This document shows positions 26,630 to 34,891 of a stretch of DNA of 64,000 nt, in pieces. The notes below the pieces were generated by a model. The model did not search any database and was not told the origin of the DNA. It worked only from the letters and a program-made list of their open reading frames with translations. Source of the DNA: Waddliaceae bacterium (GTDB lineage: Bacteria; Chlamydiota; Chlamydiia; Chlamydiales; GCA-2709385); the NCBI GenBank assembly GCA_002709385.1, contig PAQS01000039.1, forward strand, positions 55,761-119,760, written 5' to 3'. The translations under genes and the position numbers were made by a program. How positions within the stretch are numbered: position 1 is the stretch's first letter; each line of letters starts with the position of its first letter.

Positions 26630-28060
26630 ATGAACCAAATGCGTTTTCTTCTTCCTAATGGAGCCAAGCTTCTTCCGCTTTTAATTAGCATAACAATTGG
26701 TACAAGTATTTGGTTTAGTCCTCATCCTGAGGAGCTCAGCGACCAAACATGGCACTTGTTTGCTATTTTTGTTTCTACTATTTCAGCTATCATTACTCGT
26801 CCATTACCTGTAGCACCTGTTGTATTGATGGGGATGGTTACTTCTCTTTGTACAGGGACACTCAGCCCTGAGGAAGTGTACTCCGCTTACAGTAAAAACA
26901 GTATTTGGTTGATTGTTTGTTCTTTTTTTCTTGCGCAAGGTTTAGTGAAGACAGGGCTTGCTCATCGTGCGGCATATATTTTTGTACGTCTTCTCGGAAA
27001 AAGCACTTTAGGTTTGGCTTATGGTTTGAGTCTGAGTGAATTGTGCTTAGCGGCAGTTATTCCGAGTTTAACTGCACGAAGTGGTGGTGTCGTTTATCCT
27101 GTGATCACAGCATTAACAGAGGATTTTCAAGAAAAATATTCTGCAGAGAACGTAAAGCGTACTTGTGGTTTTCTTTGTATTTGCGCTTTTCAAGTCGCGG
27201 TAATTTGTAGTGGATTGTTTCTTACTGCTATGGCTGCCAATCCATTGATTGTGGAAGCAGCTGCAGGTCATAACATTACTGTTTCCTGGGCCCTTTGGGC
27301 TGTGGCGGGATCTATTCCGGGCTTATGCAGCCTTTTGATTATTCCTTATTTTCTCTATCGATGGATGAAACCTGAGGTGACGTCTTCTCCTGAAGCTCCT
27401 AAATTAGCAGCGAAAAAGTTGCATGAAATGGGACCTCTAAGCCTTCCTGAGATTCTTACTTTGGCCACTCTTGGCATCGTTCTAACATTATGGGTTTTTG
27501 GTAAACAAGCAGGAGTTGATAGCACCACGGCGGCTATCACGGGGCTTTGTTTGCTTCTTTTGTGTGGAGTTCTTACGTGGGATGATTGCCTTGCTGCATC
27601 AACAGCATGGACTACTTTGATTTGGCTTGGAGGGCTTGTTTCATTGGGAACAAGTTTAAAAACTTTGGGTTTTTTCTCTTGGTTTAGCCAAGAAATTGTT
27701 GGTCTTACAGGTAATCTTGATTGGCCTGTGGCATTAGGGCTTGTTTCTTTGGCCTACTTTTATAGTCATTATTTCTTTGCGAGTAACACTCCTCACGTGA
27801 GTAGTATGTATGCAGCTTTTTTGGCAGCTACTCTTACCTTAGGCGCCCCTCCTCTTTTAGCGACTTTATTATTGGCTTATTTGAGCAATTTATTTGGTGG
27901 GCTTACCCATTATAGTTGTGGTCCTGCTCCCATTTTTTACGGCTGTCGACTCGTCCCATTGCGCTCTTGGTGGGCAATGGGCTTTGGTTGTAGCGTCATT
28001 AATCTATTGATTTGGGGTACAATAGGTCCTCTTTGGTGGAAGTTTTTAGGTTTATGGTAG
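26630..28060 (+). CDS. DASS-family dicarboxylate/2-oxoglutarate-malate transporter
   Basis: The 476-residue, strongly hydrophobic protein has about a dozen membrane helices and fits the divalent anion:sodium symporter family, close to chloroplast 2-oxoglutarate/malate translocators and their bacterial relatives. Recognisable stretches are LPVAPVVLMGMVTSL, the KNSIWLIVCSFFLAQGLVKTGLAHRAAY segment (first part) and the C-terminal SHYFFASNTPHVSSMYAAFLA (first part). Such carriers take up host dicarboxylates, a role that fits an intracellular organism. It is likely alone; its last 9 bases overlap the end of ada on the other strand. Confidence 0.92.
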   Translation: MNQMRFLLPNGAKLLPLLISITIGTSIWFSPHPEELSDQTWHLFAIFVSTISAIITRPLPVAPVVLMGMVTSLCTGTLSPEEVYSAYSKNSIWLIVCSFFLAQGLVKTGLAHRAAYIFVRLLGKSTLGLAYGLSLSELCLAAVIPSLTARSGGVVYPVITALTEDFQEKYSAENVKRTCGFLCICAFQVAVICSGLFLTAMAANPLIVEAAAGHNITVSWALWAVAGSIPGLCSLLIIPYFLYRWMKPEVTSSPEAPKLAAKKLHEMGPLSLPEILTLATLGIVLTLWVFGKQAGVDSTTAAITGLCLLLLCGVLTWDDCLAASTAWTTLIWLGGLVSLGTSLKTLGFFSWFSQEIVGLTGNLDWPVALGLVSLAYFYSHYFFASNTPHVSSMYAAFLAATLTLGAPPLLATLLLAYLSNLFGGLTHYSCGPAPIFYGCRLVPLRSWWAMGFGCSVINLLIWGTIGPLWWKFLGLW

Positions 28061-29098
28061 GTTTTTCTCGTGGTCTATCAAGTATTTCTTTCTTCCAAGC
28101 CCACCACCATATCCTCCTAATTCTCCATTCGAGTTAATGACTCGATGACAAGGAATAACAATAGCGATTTGATTAGCTCCATTGGCTCTAGCAACAGCTC
28201 TACACGCTGAAGGCTTTCCAATCGCTTGAGCTAATTCTGTATAAGACCGTGTTTCACCTGGAGGAATTTCCATAAGAGATTTCCATACCGTTTTTTGAAA
28301 GTCGGAACCTAGCAATGCCAGTGGAGTAGAAAACGTGCTTAATTTTCCTTGAAAATACAAACAAAGCTCTTTTTTGATAGATTGTATAGCCTCTGTTTCT
28401 CCTGGTACAATCGCAGCTCCCATTTTCTGTCTTAAACGCTCAATTTCACGCTCCAATCCTCTTCGATCTACAAATTCTAAGAGATACAGTTGCTGGTCAT
28501 CTGCAATGGCAATCATAGGCCCCAGTTCCGTATCTATCCAAGCAGCATTGAATACTCTCGTTTCTTTGCTTTTATTGGGAGCTTTTCCCATAATTTTTGA
28601 GAAAGCATCTCGAAAACCACTTGATGATTCATAGCCTACTGATAACTGTGCTTGGATAAGCGACTCCCCTGACTTTACCTGTTTCATGGCAATTCCCATT
28701 CTTCTCGCTCTTGCATATTCCACAAAGGTCATTCCAAATCGTTTTTTGAATTGTCTCCTTGCCGTAGAGGCATCAACAGAGAGTTCTCGAAAGTCCTTAT
28801 CGGTCCATCGTTTTTCCGGCTCTTTCTCAACTGCTGCTACAAGCTTTACTATAAGGTCTGATACTTCATTAGGTGGAGAAAGAGGGCGACAACGTTTACA
28901 AGGCCGAAAACCTGCAATAAGAGCTTCTTGAGCTGTTTTATAAAACTCACAGTTTTGAATTTTTGGTTTTCGTGCTGGACATGTTGGCCGGCAGAATATA
29001 CCAGTACTTGTTACAGCAACAAAAAAGACGCCTTCGTATAGGGAATTTTTCCTAATAAGAGCTTGATAAAATTCCTCTTTTTCTTCGTCGCAAATCAT
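28052..29098 (-). CDS. ada: Bifunctional Ada: O6-methylguanine-DNA methyltransferase and regulator
   Basis: The 348-residue protein has the complete Ada order. An N-terminal zinc domain with four cysteines (Cys36, Cys40, Cys67, Cys70; CRPTCPARKP and RPCKRCRP) repairs methyl phosphotriesters in DNA. A middle AraC-type helix-turn-helix region follows (residues about 85-175). The C-terminal domain carries the suicide methyl acceptor Cys317 in IPCHRV. So it can repair alkylated DNA and, by family analogy, activate its own transcription. AAGGAG precedes the ATG. It is not next to any alkylation-repair gene here. Ada is not usual in pathogenic chlamydiae. Confidence 0.95.
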   Translation of the reverse strand: MICDEEKEEFYQALIRKNSLYEGVFFVAVTSTGIFCRPTCPARKPKIQNCEFYKTAQEALIAGFRPCKRCRPLSPPNEVSDLIVKLVAAVEKEPEKRWTDKDFRELSVDASTARRQFKKRFGMTFVEYARARRMGIAMKQVKSGESLIQAQLSVGYESSSGFRDAFSKIMGKAPNKSKETRVFNAAWIDTELGPMIAIADDQQLYLLEFVDRRGLEREIERLRQKMGAAIVPGETEAIQSIKKELCLYFQGKLSTFSTPLALLGSDFQKTVWKSLMEIPPGETRSYTELAQAIGKPSACRAVARANGANQIAIVIPCHRVINSNGELGGYGGGLGRKKYLIDHEKNLP

Positions 29099-29593
29099 TT
29101 CAGCTCCTTATGCATGAAATATTTATCATACATACTAGTGTAATCCATTGATTGACATACTCGCCGCCGAAATTCAGGCATCTATTTTATTAAAAACAAA
29201 GATATTATATTGAGTGGTTTTTTCTTTCTCTAATTTCTATGGTAGCTATTCCCGAATTTATATCTATTCCGTCATCAGAGCAGTCTGTTAATCTATCGCC
29301 ACCTCATCCTAATGGATTGAAAGGCCGGATAAAATGCCACGATTCTGATGCTTGGATCAGATTTACTCCGACTTGCTACCTAATACGAATTAGGTAGCAA
29401 GTGGAGGTTAAAAGTGACCTACTACCATATTCATTCCAAGGAAGAGATTTCCAATGATATTCGAGGCATTCTTGAAAAGGTGGCATCTTTTGTAAACCAC
29501 TCAATAGCTTTGTAAAACCTGTTGAATAGGTTCTTGTGGAAGATGCATAGCAGCTTTTATCTTTTTTAAAATGTTTTGGGTTTTGCAACAGAA
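29099..29593. other. Intergenic region upstream of ada, with repeats
   Basis: No firm gene is visible in 495 bases. It includes the 18-base sequence shared with the guaA promoter (29144-29161), a 52-codon open frame from 29239 to 29394 that I do not accept as a gene, and a perfect 14-bp hairpin at 29371-29402 whose right arm continues as the GATTAGGTAG-type repeat motif. It looks like a junk-rich region with decayed repeats. Confidence 0.55.
29371..29402. repeat. 14-bp perfect hairpin with repeat-family motif
   Basis: ACTTGCTACCTAAT (29371-29384) pairs perfectly with ATTAGGTAGCAAGT (29389-29402) across 4 bases. The right arm then continues GGAGGTT, as in the repeat ends at 34853. No T-run follows, so it does not look like a terminator. 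Probably two fused ends of the dispersed element. Confidence 0.6.
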
Positions 29594-30619
29594 TTATCTA
29601 TCTGTCGCAAAACCTTGTTTTTGTCGAATACGCTTACGTAAAGCTTGCACTCTATTCCATGCCTCATCCACTCTCTCTTCGCTTAACTCCCCTTTTTTTA
29701 CCGCTTGCACAAGAGAATCTACTATTTTCAAGAAAAATTCTTCTTTTCCATCATGGTTAGCAAATAAAAGAACATCCACTCCTGCTTTTAGAGCTTTAAC
29801 AGCTAGTTCTTCAGGCTCTGAGTACTGAGTCATTGCTTCCATATCGAGGTCATCTGTAATCACAGCACCTGAAAACTCTAAATCTCTACGTAAGAGACCT
29901 TCAATAATATGCGGCGACAGGCTGGCGGGGTGATCGGGATCCCAAATACGGTGATACATATGCCCCATCATGATTAAATCGTGATAACCACGACTGAGAA
30001 TTGTTTGATAAGGAAGTAACTCTATTTCTTGCCATGTTTCTGTAATATCGACACAGCCGTAGTGGGAGTCTTCGTAAGAGCTTCCATGCCCTGGAAAATG
30101 CTTCAAACAAGTTAAAATACCTTGCTGTTGGTGCGCTTGTATTACTTCCCAAGCATGAAGAGATACAAGTTCTGGGTCATGAGAGAATAGGCGCCCTGCA
30201 TCAGCTAGGAAATTATTTGCATTTAGCTCCAAATCTACAACAGGAGTGAAGTTCAAATTAATTCCAGAGGACTTCAGTAATATTGCGGTGATTTGGGCCG
30301 CTGCTGCAGTAGATAAAGGATCGTTGAGCATACCTAAATCAGACTGACCACAAGATGACGGAAAGTCTTTCGTACTACTTAAACGACTAACAGCTCCCCC
30401 TTCTTGATCCACACCGATGATGAGTGGGTGCGGTGAAAGAGCGTGAAGATCAGCACAAAGCTTACGGAGCTGTCTAGGATTATGAATGTTACGCCCGTAT
30501 AAAATCACTCCACCTAGACCATGATCTCGGATATGGGATGAAATGTAGGGCTGATTTTCCAAATTTGTATCTGGAAAGCCCATGATCATTAACTGACCTA
30601 ATTTCCTCTCTAATTCCAT
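29594..30619 (-). CDS. nagZ: Beta-N-acetylhexosaminidase, GH3 family NagZ
   Basis: NagZ cleaves the GlcNAc-1,6-anhydroMurNAc bond of peptidoglycan fragments in the cytoplasm. The 341 residues from ATG 30619 (AAGGAG six bases before it) match NagZ: VDQEGGAVSRL, the substrate-binding KHFPGHG with its catalytic acid-base histidine, and the nucleophile aspartate in VITDDLDMEAM. The longer TTG start at 30640 is less likely. No signal peptide is present, in line with a cytoplasmic enzyme. It overlaps the end of the MurQ-kinase gene by 10 bases, so the two are coupled in one recycling unit. Confidence 0.95.
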   Translation of the reverse strand: MELERKLGQLMIMGFPDTNLENQPYISSHIRDHGLGGVILYGRNIHNPRQLRKLCADLHALSPHPLIIGVDQEGGAVSRLSSTKDFPSSCGQSDLGMLNDPLSTAAAAQITAILLKSSGINLNFTPVVDLELNANNFLADAGRLFSHDPELVSLHAWEVIQAHQQQGILTCLKHFPGHGSSYEDSHYGCVDITETWQEIELLPYQTILSRGYHDLIMMGHMYHRIWDPDHPASLSPHIIEGLLRRDLEFSGAVITDDLDMEAMTQYSEPEELAVKALKAGVDVLLFANHDGKEEFFLKIVDSLVQAVKKGELSEERVDEAWNRVQALRKRIRQKQGFATDR

Positions 30620-32490
30620 ACGCAGCTCCTTAGCGTCCAAAATACAGGGTTATCCTCAGCAAGGTTGATCCAGTCTATATGATATTCGTTTAAATGCGGA
30701 CTTTTCTTTAATGCTTCTGCTAATCCAAGTCGATGACGAAACCCACCTCCAACTAAATGCACTTGAGTCTTTTTCAGATTCAACTGATTAAGAACTGATT
30801 GTAAGATTGTAGCTAATGCATCGACAGCATCGTGAACGATAGACAAAGCTAAAGAATCTTCTAAAGCTGCTTCTTCAAAAACAAAAGAAGCGAGTTTAGC
30901 TATTTCCTGCTTGGGCATTTCTCCGGAATTGATACTTTGAATCAAATTCCTTACATTATCTACACCGAGTTCTTTTGTAATTCTTTTTTGTAGCGAACTT
31001 TGCTCTTCCCATCCATATTCTGCTGCAATGCTGTGTTTTAGAGCTTGAAGCCCCATAAAGTAACAGCTTCCTTCATCTCCTAATATTCGTCCAAGTCCAC
31101 CAGCACGAGCTATTTTTCCTTCCTTTACTCCAACACAGTGAGAACCTGTACCACAAATAAGAACAAGCCCGTGATCATCAATAGCTTCCAGAACAATATC
31201 TGCATCATTTCGCAAAAAAACTTGCTCTGCTTTAAATCCCATACTGAGAAGTACACGCAGAATCAACTGGTCTTCTTTCTCTCTGCCCGCTCCCGATATT
31301 CCAAATACTAAACGTGCTTTTTCTTTCTCATGGAAAGACAAGGGAGAAAAAAGTTCATGTAGTGCTCTTTGGACTCCAACACGGCCTACTTCATGAATAT
31401 TTAGTGAGCCTACGCGGCGAGACTTTCCTTTCTGTTTTTTCGTATCTATATCAAAAACAGATAGTTCACTCTTTGTAGCGCCACCATCGATACAGTAGAC
31501 ATCACCTTTTACTTGGGAAACAAACTCTTTCAAGCTTCCCTGATAAGGTAAAGGCAGGTCTATTTTCTTGGTTTCTCCAAGAGCATATTGGAGAAAGCCA
31601 TTGACTTCATTGAGTTTGATATCAGCTTCTTCTTGAGAAATTTTCAACTCATGCATCAAAACAGCTTTTTTAACTGAGCCATTCGCTTGTCGAAGAAGAG
31701 CAAATGCTTCTTCTCGATTAACTTGGCATATTTGCCCTAAAATTCTCAGAGCACGATCTTCTAATTTGCTATTGCTTACCTGAAGATCCACCATAAGATT
31801 ATCGTAAACACGGCCACATTGAATCATCAGCGTAGTACTGATGGTATTTAGAGCAATTTTAGTAGCTGTCCCAGCCTTCAGACGTGTAGATCCTGTAAGA
31901 ACTTCCGCCCCTGTATTTAGATAAATGAGGTGATCTACAGAAGCTGTTTCTTGAATTGGACTACAAACAAGCAAAGCTGTGAGTAAATGAGGGTGCTTTT
32001 CTTTAATCCATGATAGAGCACCTATTACATAAGGTGTGGAACCACCTGCACTTAAGCCAACTATAGTATCGTTTTCTTGTAACTTTAGTGCTTCTAATTG
32101 AGAATATGCTCCATCTACTTGATCCTCAGCTCCTTCTACAGAACGGAATACAGCCCCCTCACCGCCAGCCATGAGAGCTAGGACACGGCTATGATCTATT
32201 TGAAATGTAGGAGGAACTTCTGAAGCATCGAGCACACCAAGACGTCCTGATGTACCAGCTCCAATATAAATCAAACGTCCTCCGTCTTGAAAACGCGGAA
32301 CCAGTGCCTCAATAAATACGCTGATGGCTGAAGCGGCTTCTTCAAGAGCTTCAATAACACGGATGTTTTCTTGATTGAAGAGATCTACACAGCGAGAAAC
32401 ACTAAGAGAATGCAACCCTTTACTGGAAGGGTTTGTTTGCTCTGTCTGTACAGACGAACGATCGATAAGATCGGAAAGATGCTCTGTCAT
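30610..32490 (-). CDS. murQ: MurNAc-6-P etherase (MurQ) fused to a BadF-type sugar kinase
   Basis: The protein (626 residues from ATG 32490; a TTG lies two codons upstream) is twice the length of a normal MurQ. Residues about 20-310 are MurQ, with the sugar-binding loop YIGAGTSGRLGVLDASE and LSAGGSTPYVIGAL, and remove the lactyl ether of MurNAc-6-phosphate to give GlcNAc-6-phosphate. From about residue 325 a BadF/BcrA-type ASKHA kinase follows, with DGGATKSELSVFD, a GTGSHCVGV loop and GGLGRILGDEGS, as in GlcNAc kinases and the MurNAc/GlcNAc kinase MurK. So one chain could phosphorylate MurNAc and cut its ether. It is the first gene of a unit with nagZ. Confidence 0.92.
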   Translation of the reverse strand: MTEHLSDLIDRSSVQTEQTNPSSKGLHSLSVSRCVDLFNQENIRVIEALEEAASAISVFIEALVPRFQDGGRLIYIGAGTSGRLGVLDASEVPPTFQIDHSRVLALMAGGEGAVFRSVEGAEDQVDGAYSQLEALKLQENDTIVGLSAGGSTPYVIGALSWIKEKHPHLLTALLVCSPIQETASVDHLIYLNTGAEVLTGSTRLKAGTATKIALNTISTTLMIQCGRVYDNLMVDLQVSNSKLEDRALRILGQICQVNREEAFALLRQANGSVKKAVLMHELKISQEEADIKLNEVNGFLQYALGETKKIDLPLPYQGSLKEFVSQVKGDVYCIDGGATKSELSVFDIDTKKQKGKSRRVGSLNIHEVGRVGVQRALHELFSPLSFHEKEKARLVFGISGAGREKEDQLILRVLLSMGFKAEQVFLRNDADIVLEAIDDHGLVLICGTGSHCVGVKEGKIARAGGLGRILGDEGSCYFMGLQALKHSIAAEYGWEEQSSLQKRITKELGVDNVRNLIQSINSGEMPKQEIAKLASFVFEEAALEDSLALSIVHDAVDALATILQSVLNQLNLKKTQVHLVGGGFRHRLGLAEALKKSPHLNEYHIDWINLAEDNPVFWTLRSCVWN

Positions 32491-32548
32491 TACCAAGGCC
32501 TTGATCAGTCTACATTCAGCTGAAGTCTAGGCTTCGGTTTGCTTAGCG

Positions 32549-33478
32549 TCAAGGGGATTCTATTTCATTATCTTTGCTATGCAAAGCTTGAATCACTTGT
32601 CGCGCTCCATCTTGAATTCCTTTCACATAATCCCAAAGAACTTCTTCGCTTTCACTTAAAAGTTTGTAACTTGGAGTTCTATCTGTTTTCTGATGAATAC
32701 GCCGTTTTTTTTCCATCCCTTGCCATTTAGCAAGAGCTGTCGGGTCATGTTGCACAAAAGCTTTTTCAATAAGCTGGGCGCTTTTCAGGTATTCTTGTGC
32801 CACTAGAGCTCCTGCTTCTGTAGAAGAAACACCTTTTTCATGAACTCCACGAAGCTGGACAACTGCAAAACCTCTTTTATGTAGATCGATCAATCCTTCC
32901 ATCGTATTCAATACAGACTCTACGATATCGACCAAGTTAAGCCAATCATTAAGCGAAACAATTTCAACACCTGCTTTGATGGATCTTTGCTTAATTTGAA
33001 TGGGAGCATCTGCTAAATGAAGCTGTTCAGCTGTTTCTTCTTCACTAGGGAACTTCTTGAGGGGAATTTTAGCTAAAAGAGAGAGGTGCGCTCTTTGAAA
33101 TAATTGTCGCTCTTTAGGATTTGGCTTGTAATTTTCTGGTGTAACATAACGGTCAGCTCGAATCGGTCCGTCAATCTGATATCCTTCTAACTTGGGACGA
33201 ATCGCATCAACAAAGTCACAAAGCCGAATATAGTGTTCTAGGCGTTTTTTAGTGTGATCGAGAGCTATTTTATAACGCTCTGAATATTGGCGGTAATCTG
33301 TCGCCCACCCTGTTTTATCCACTCCAAAACGATCGCCTTTATAATCGATGAGCATCTTTTCCACTTTGAAAGCAACAGAGTTGGGTATAGGACTATTTCC
33401 TACACGAACGACTTTGTTGCTAAGGCTGGACTCTCGAGCTGGAGTGTGACTAGGAAAATACAGGTCGGACTGGCTCAT
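32549..33478 (-). CDS. Hypothetical protein, partner of the bicupin gene
   Basis: The product from ATG 33478 has 309 residues; AGAGAGGAAC stands at good spacing before it, so I prefer this to the ATG at 33508. It reads as largely helical, with charged loops and no signal or membrane segment. I do not recognise a family. The middle segment (SLNDWLNLVDIVESVLNTM) is a regular amphipathic helix. It overlaps the end of the bicupin gene by 29 bases in the same direction, which implies coupled translation and a shared role. Confidence 0.65.
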   Translation of the reverse strand: MSQSDLYFPSHTPARESSLSNKVVRVGNSPIPNSVAFKVEKMLIDYKGDRFGVDKTGWATDYRQYSERYKIALDHTKKRLEHYIRLCDFVDAIRPKLEGYQIDGPIRADRYVTPENYKPNPKERQLFQRAHLSLLAKIPLKKFPSEEETAEQLHLADAPIQIKQRSIKAGVEIVSLNDWLNLVDIVESVLNTMEGLIDLHKRGFAVVQLRGVHEKGVSSTEAGALVAQEYLKSAQLIEKAFVQHDPTALAKWQGMEKKRRIHQKTDRTPSYKLLSESEEVLWDYVKGIQDGARQVIQALHSKDNEIESP

Positions 33479-34622
33479 CGAAAGGTTCCTCTCTCTTATA
33501 AAATTCACTATAAAGATAGTCGTTTTCTATTCGCCAATAAGGGTCGTCTAACAAGAGATAACGAAGTACCCCTTTACCCAAATTGCGCACCATAACGTGC
33601 GTTCGAGCAGGAAACGAAACTGCCTGCCCCTGTTCTAACACGTATGACTCATTATCAAGAAAGTACTGAGCACGTCCTTCTAACAAATAATGAACTTGGT
33701 GCTGCTTACTCAGATAATGAAGATCATGATCACACCCTTCTTGAACTCGAACTTCATTTAAAGAAAACTCAATTCCTGGATGACCAATAGGTCCAAATTC
33801 AAAATCAGGGTCTCGGTGTTGTAAAATCACTAACTCTAATTCTTTTTTCTGTCCACCCAAAGCAAATTGAGGCCAGGCTCCATTGGGAATACAACAAGAA
33901 GCATCGAACGATTTTACAATAATATCTTTTATTAAACCATTTTTTTCTCCTTCTCCACAATGAGAAGGAAAGACTAAGAAAGCAAGCTCACTATCTGTTG
34001 GATTGCTTAATTTCCATTTACCCGTATTTTGTAAACTAACTGTTTCTCCAATAAATAAATCACGGGATTTACGTCCGGCATGTACCTTCAAACCGGAACT
34101 TAAAGCATACACAACACCTAGATCGCTTCCTCCAAGGCTGTGATGTGGCCAAGGCACCTGGGTGCCGGCTCCTAAAACCCCTTTCAAAACGTGTAAGCGA
34201 CGGCCATTTACTTTTGTATCAACTAAAGCCTCAACTACGAGGTTTAAATCTGGCAACGTTGTGATTTCACTGGGAGAACGGAAAAATTTAATCAGTGGAT
34301 TTTGCTGTGAACCAAGCTCTCCAGGAGCCTCTACTGTCCGTACAATACTTTCAACAATTGCCTGGTTTAAAGCTTCCGCCTCAGCAGTCACCTTTTCTGT
34401 TGCACTTACCCACCCTTTCAACTGACTACGTAGTTCTGCGAGAGATGCACGAAGAACGGCTCGATATTCTATATCGTCTATTTTTTTGGACATAAGGTGC
34501 TGATGAGCTTCAGCTATCAAATCGATCGTGCCAAAAATAGGAGGAGAATCTACCTCATCTTCCAAATAGTCAAAATGATCATCGACCTCTTCTTCATAAC
34601 GAACTTCTGCGTTTAATAACAT
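33450..34622 (-). CDS. Bicupin-like protein
   Basis: The 390-residue protein reads as an N-terminal acidic helical region (residues 1-100) followed by two beta-barrel halves. The C-terminal half is a clear cupin: DHDLHYLSKQHQVHYLLEGRAQYFLDN with a histidine-rich metal site and QGQAVSFPARTHVMV as the second motif. The first half (about 150-230) has a similar strand pattern with VPWPHHSLGGSDLG. Cupins bind sugars, small acids or metals, so a catalytic or sensor role is open. It is followed, with overlap, by the helical partner gene. Confidence 0.7.
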   Translation of the reverse strand: MLLNAEVRYEEEVDDHFDYLEDEVDSPPIFGTIDLIAEAHQHLMSKKIDDIEYRAVLRASLAELRSQLKGWVSATEKVTAEAEALNQAIVESIVRTVEAPGELGSQQNPLIKFFRSPSEITTLPDLNLVVEALVDTKVNGRRLHVLKGVLGAGTQVPWPHHSLGGSDLGVVYALSSGLKVHAGRKSRDLFIGETVSLQNTGKWKLSNPTDSELAFLVFPSHCGEGEKNGLIKDIIVKSFDASCCIPNGAWPQFALGGQKKELELVILQHRDPDFEFGPIGHPGIEFSLNEVRVQEGCDHDLHYLSKQHQVHYLLEGRAQYFLDNESYVLEQGQAVSFPARTHVMVRNLGKGVLRYLLLDDPYWRIENDYLYSEFYKREEPFDEPVRPVFS

Positions 34623-34845
34623 AATAGTTATTCTCGTAAGAACTGAAAGGGAACAATTTATAGCATTCTCTCTTTTGAAAAAAGTCCAAAAAACTTTCTG
34701 TTATCACCTCAAAACTTTACAAAACTTATTTTTTATAAATAAAGCTAGAAGACTTATTACTGTGTGGTATTGTTTTTTTGATTATTTTCTATAATTCAAA
34801 AAACATAAACTTTAAATTAAAACCTAACCCTTGAATCTAAAACGA

Positions 34846-34879
34846 TAGAAGGATTAGGTAGCCATTGGAGGTTGGAGGT
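34846..34879 (+). repeat. Solo end of the GATTAGGTAG dispersed repeat
   Basis: AAGGATTAGGTAGCCATTGG then AGGTTGGAGGTG matches the right end of the element at 54598-54859 (GGTTAGGTATCCATTGAAG) and the motif at 6779-6800. It lies just past the stop codon of the 983-residue protein gene. The other end is not seen nearby; the motif in the reverse direction, ACCTAATCC, occurs at 40511. Confidence 0.55.
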
Positions 34880-34891
34880 GTAAATCAAAGG

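Noticed and set aside
29239-29394. 52-codon open frame between ada and nagZ
   Set aside because: It has no ribosome site, runs into the repeat hairpin for its last codons and shows no family likeness. A decayed gene start is possible but cannot be supported.
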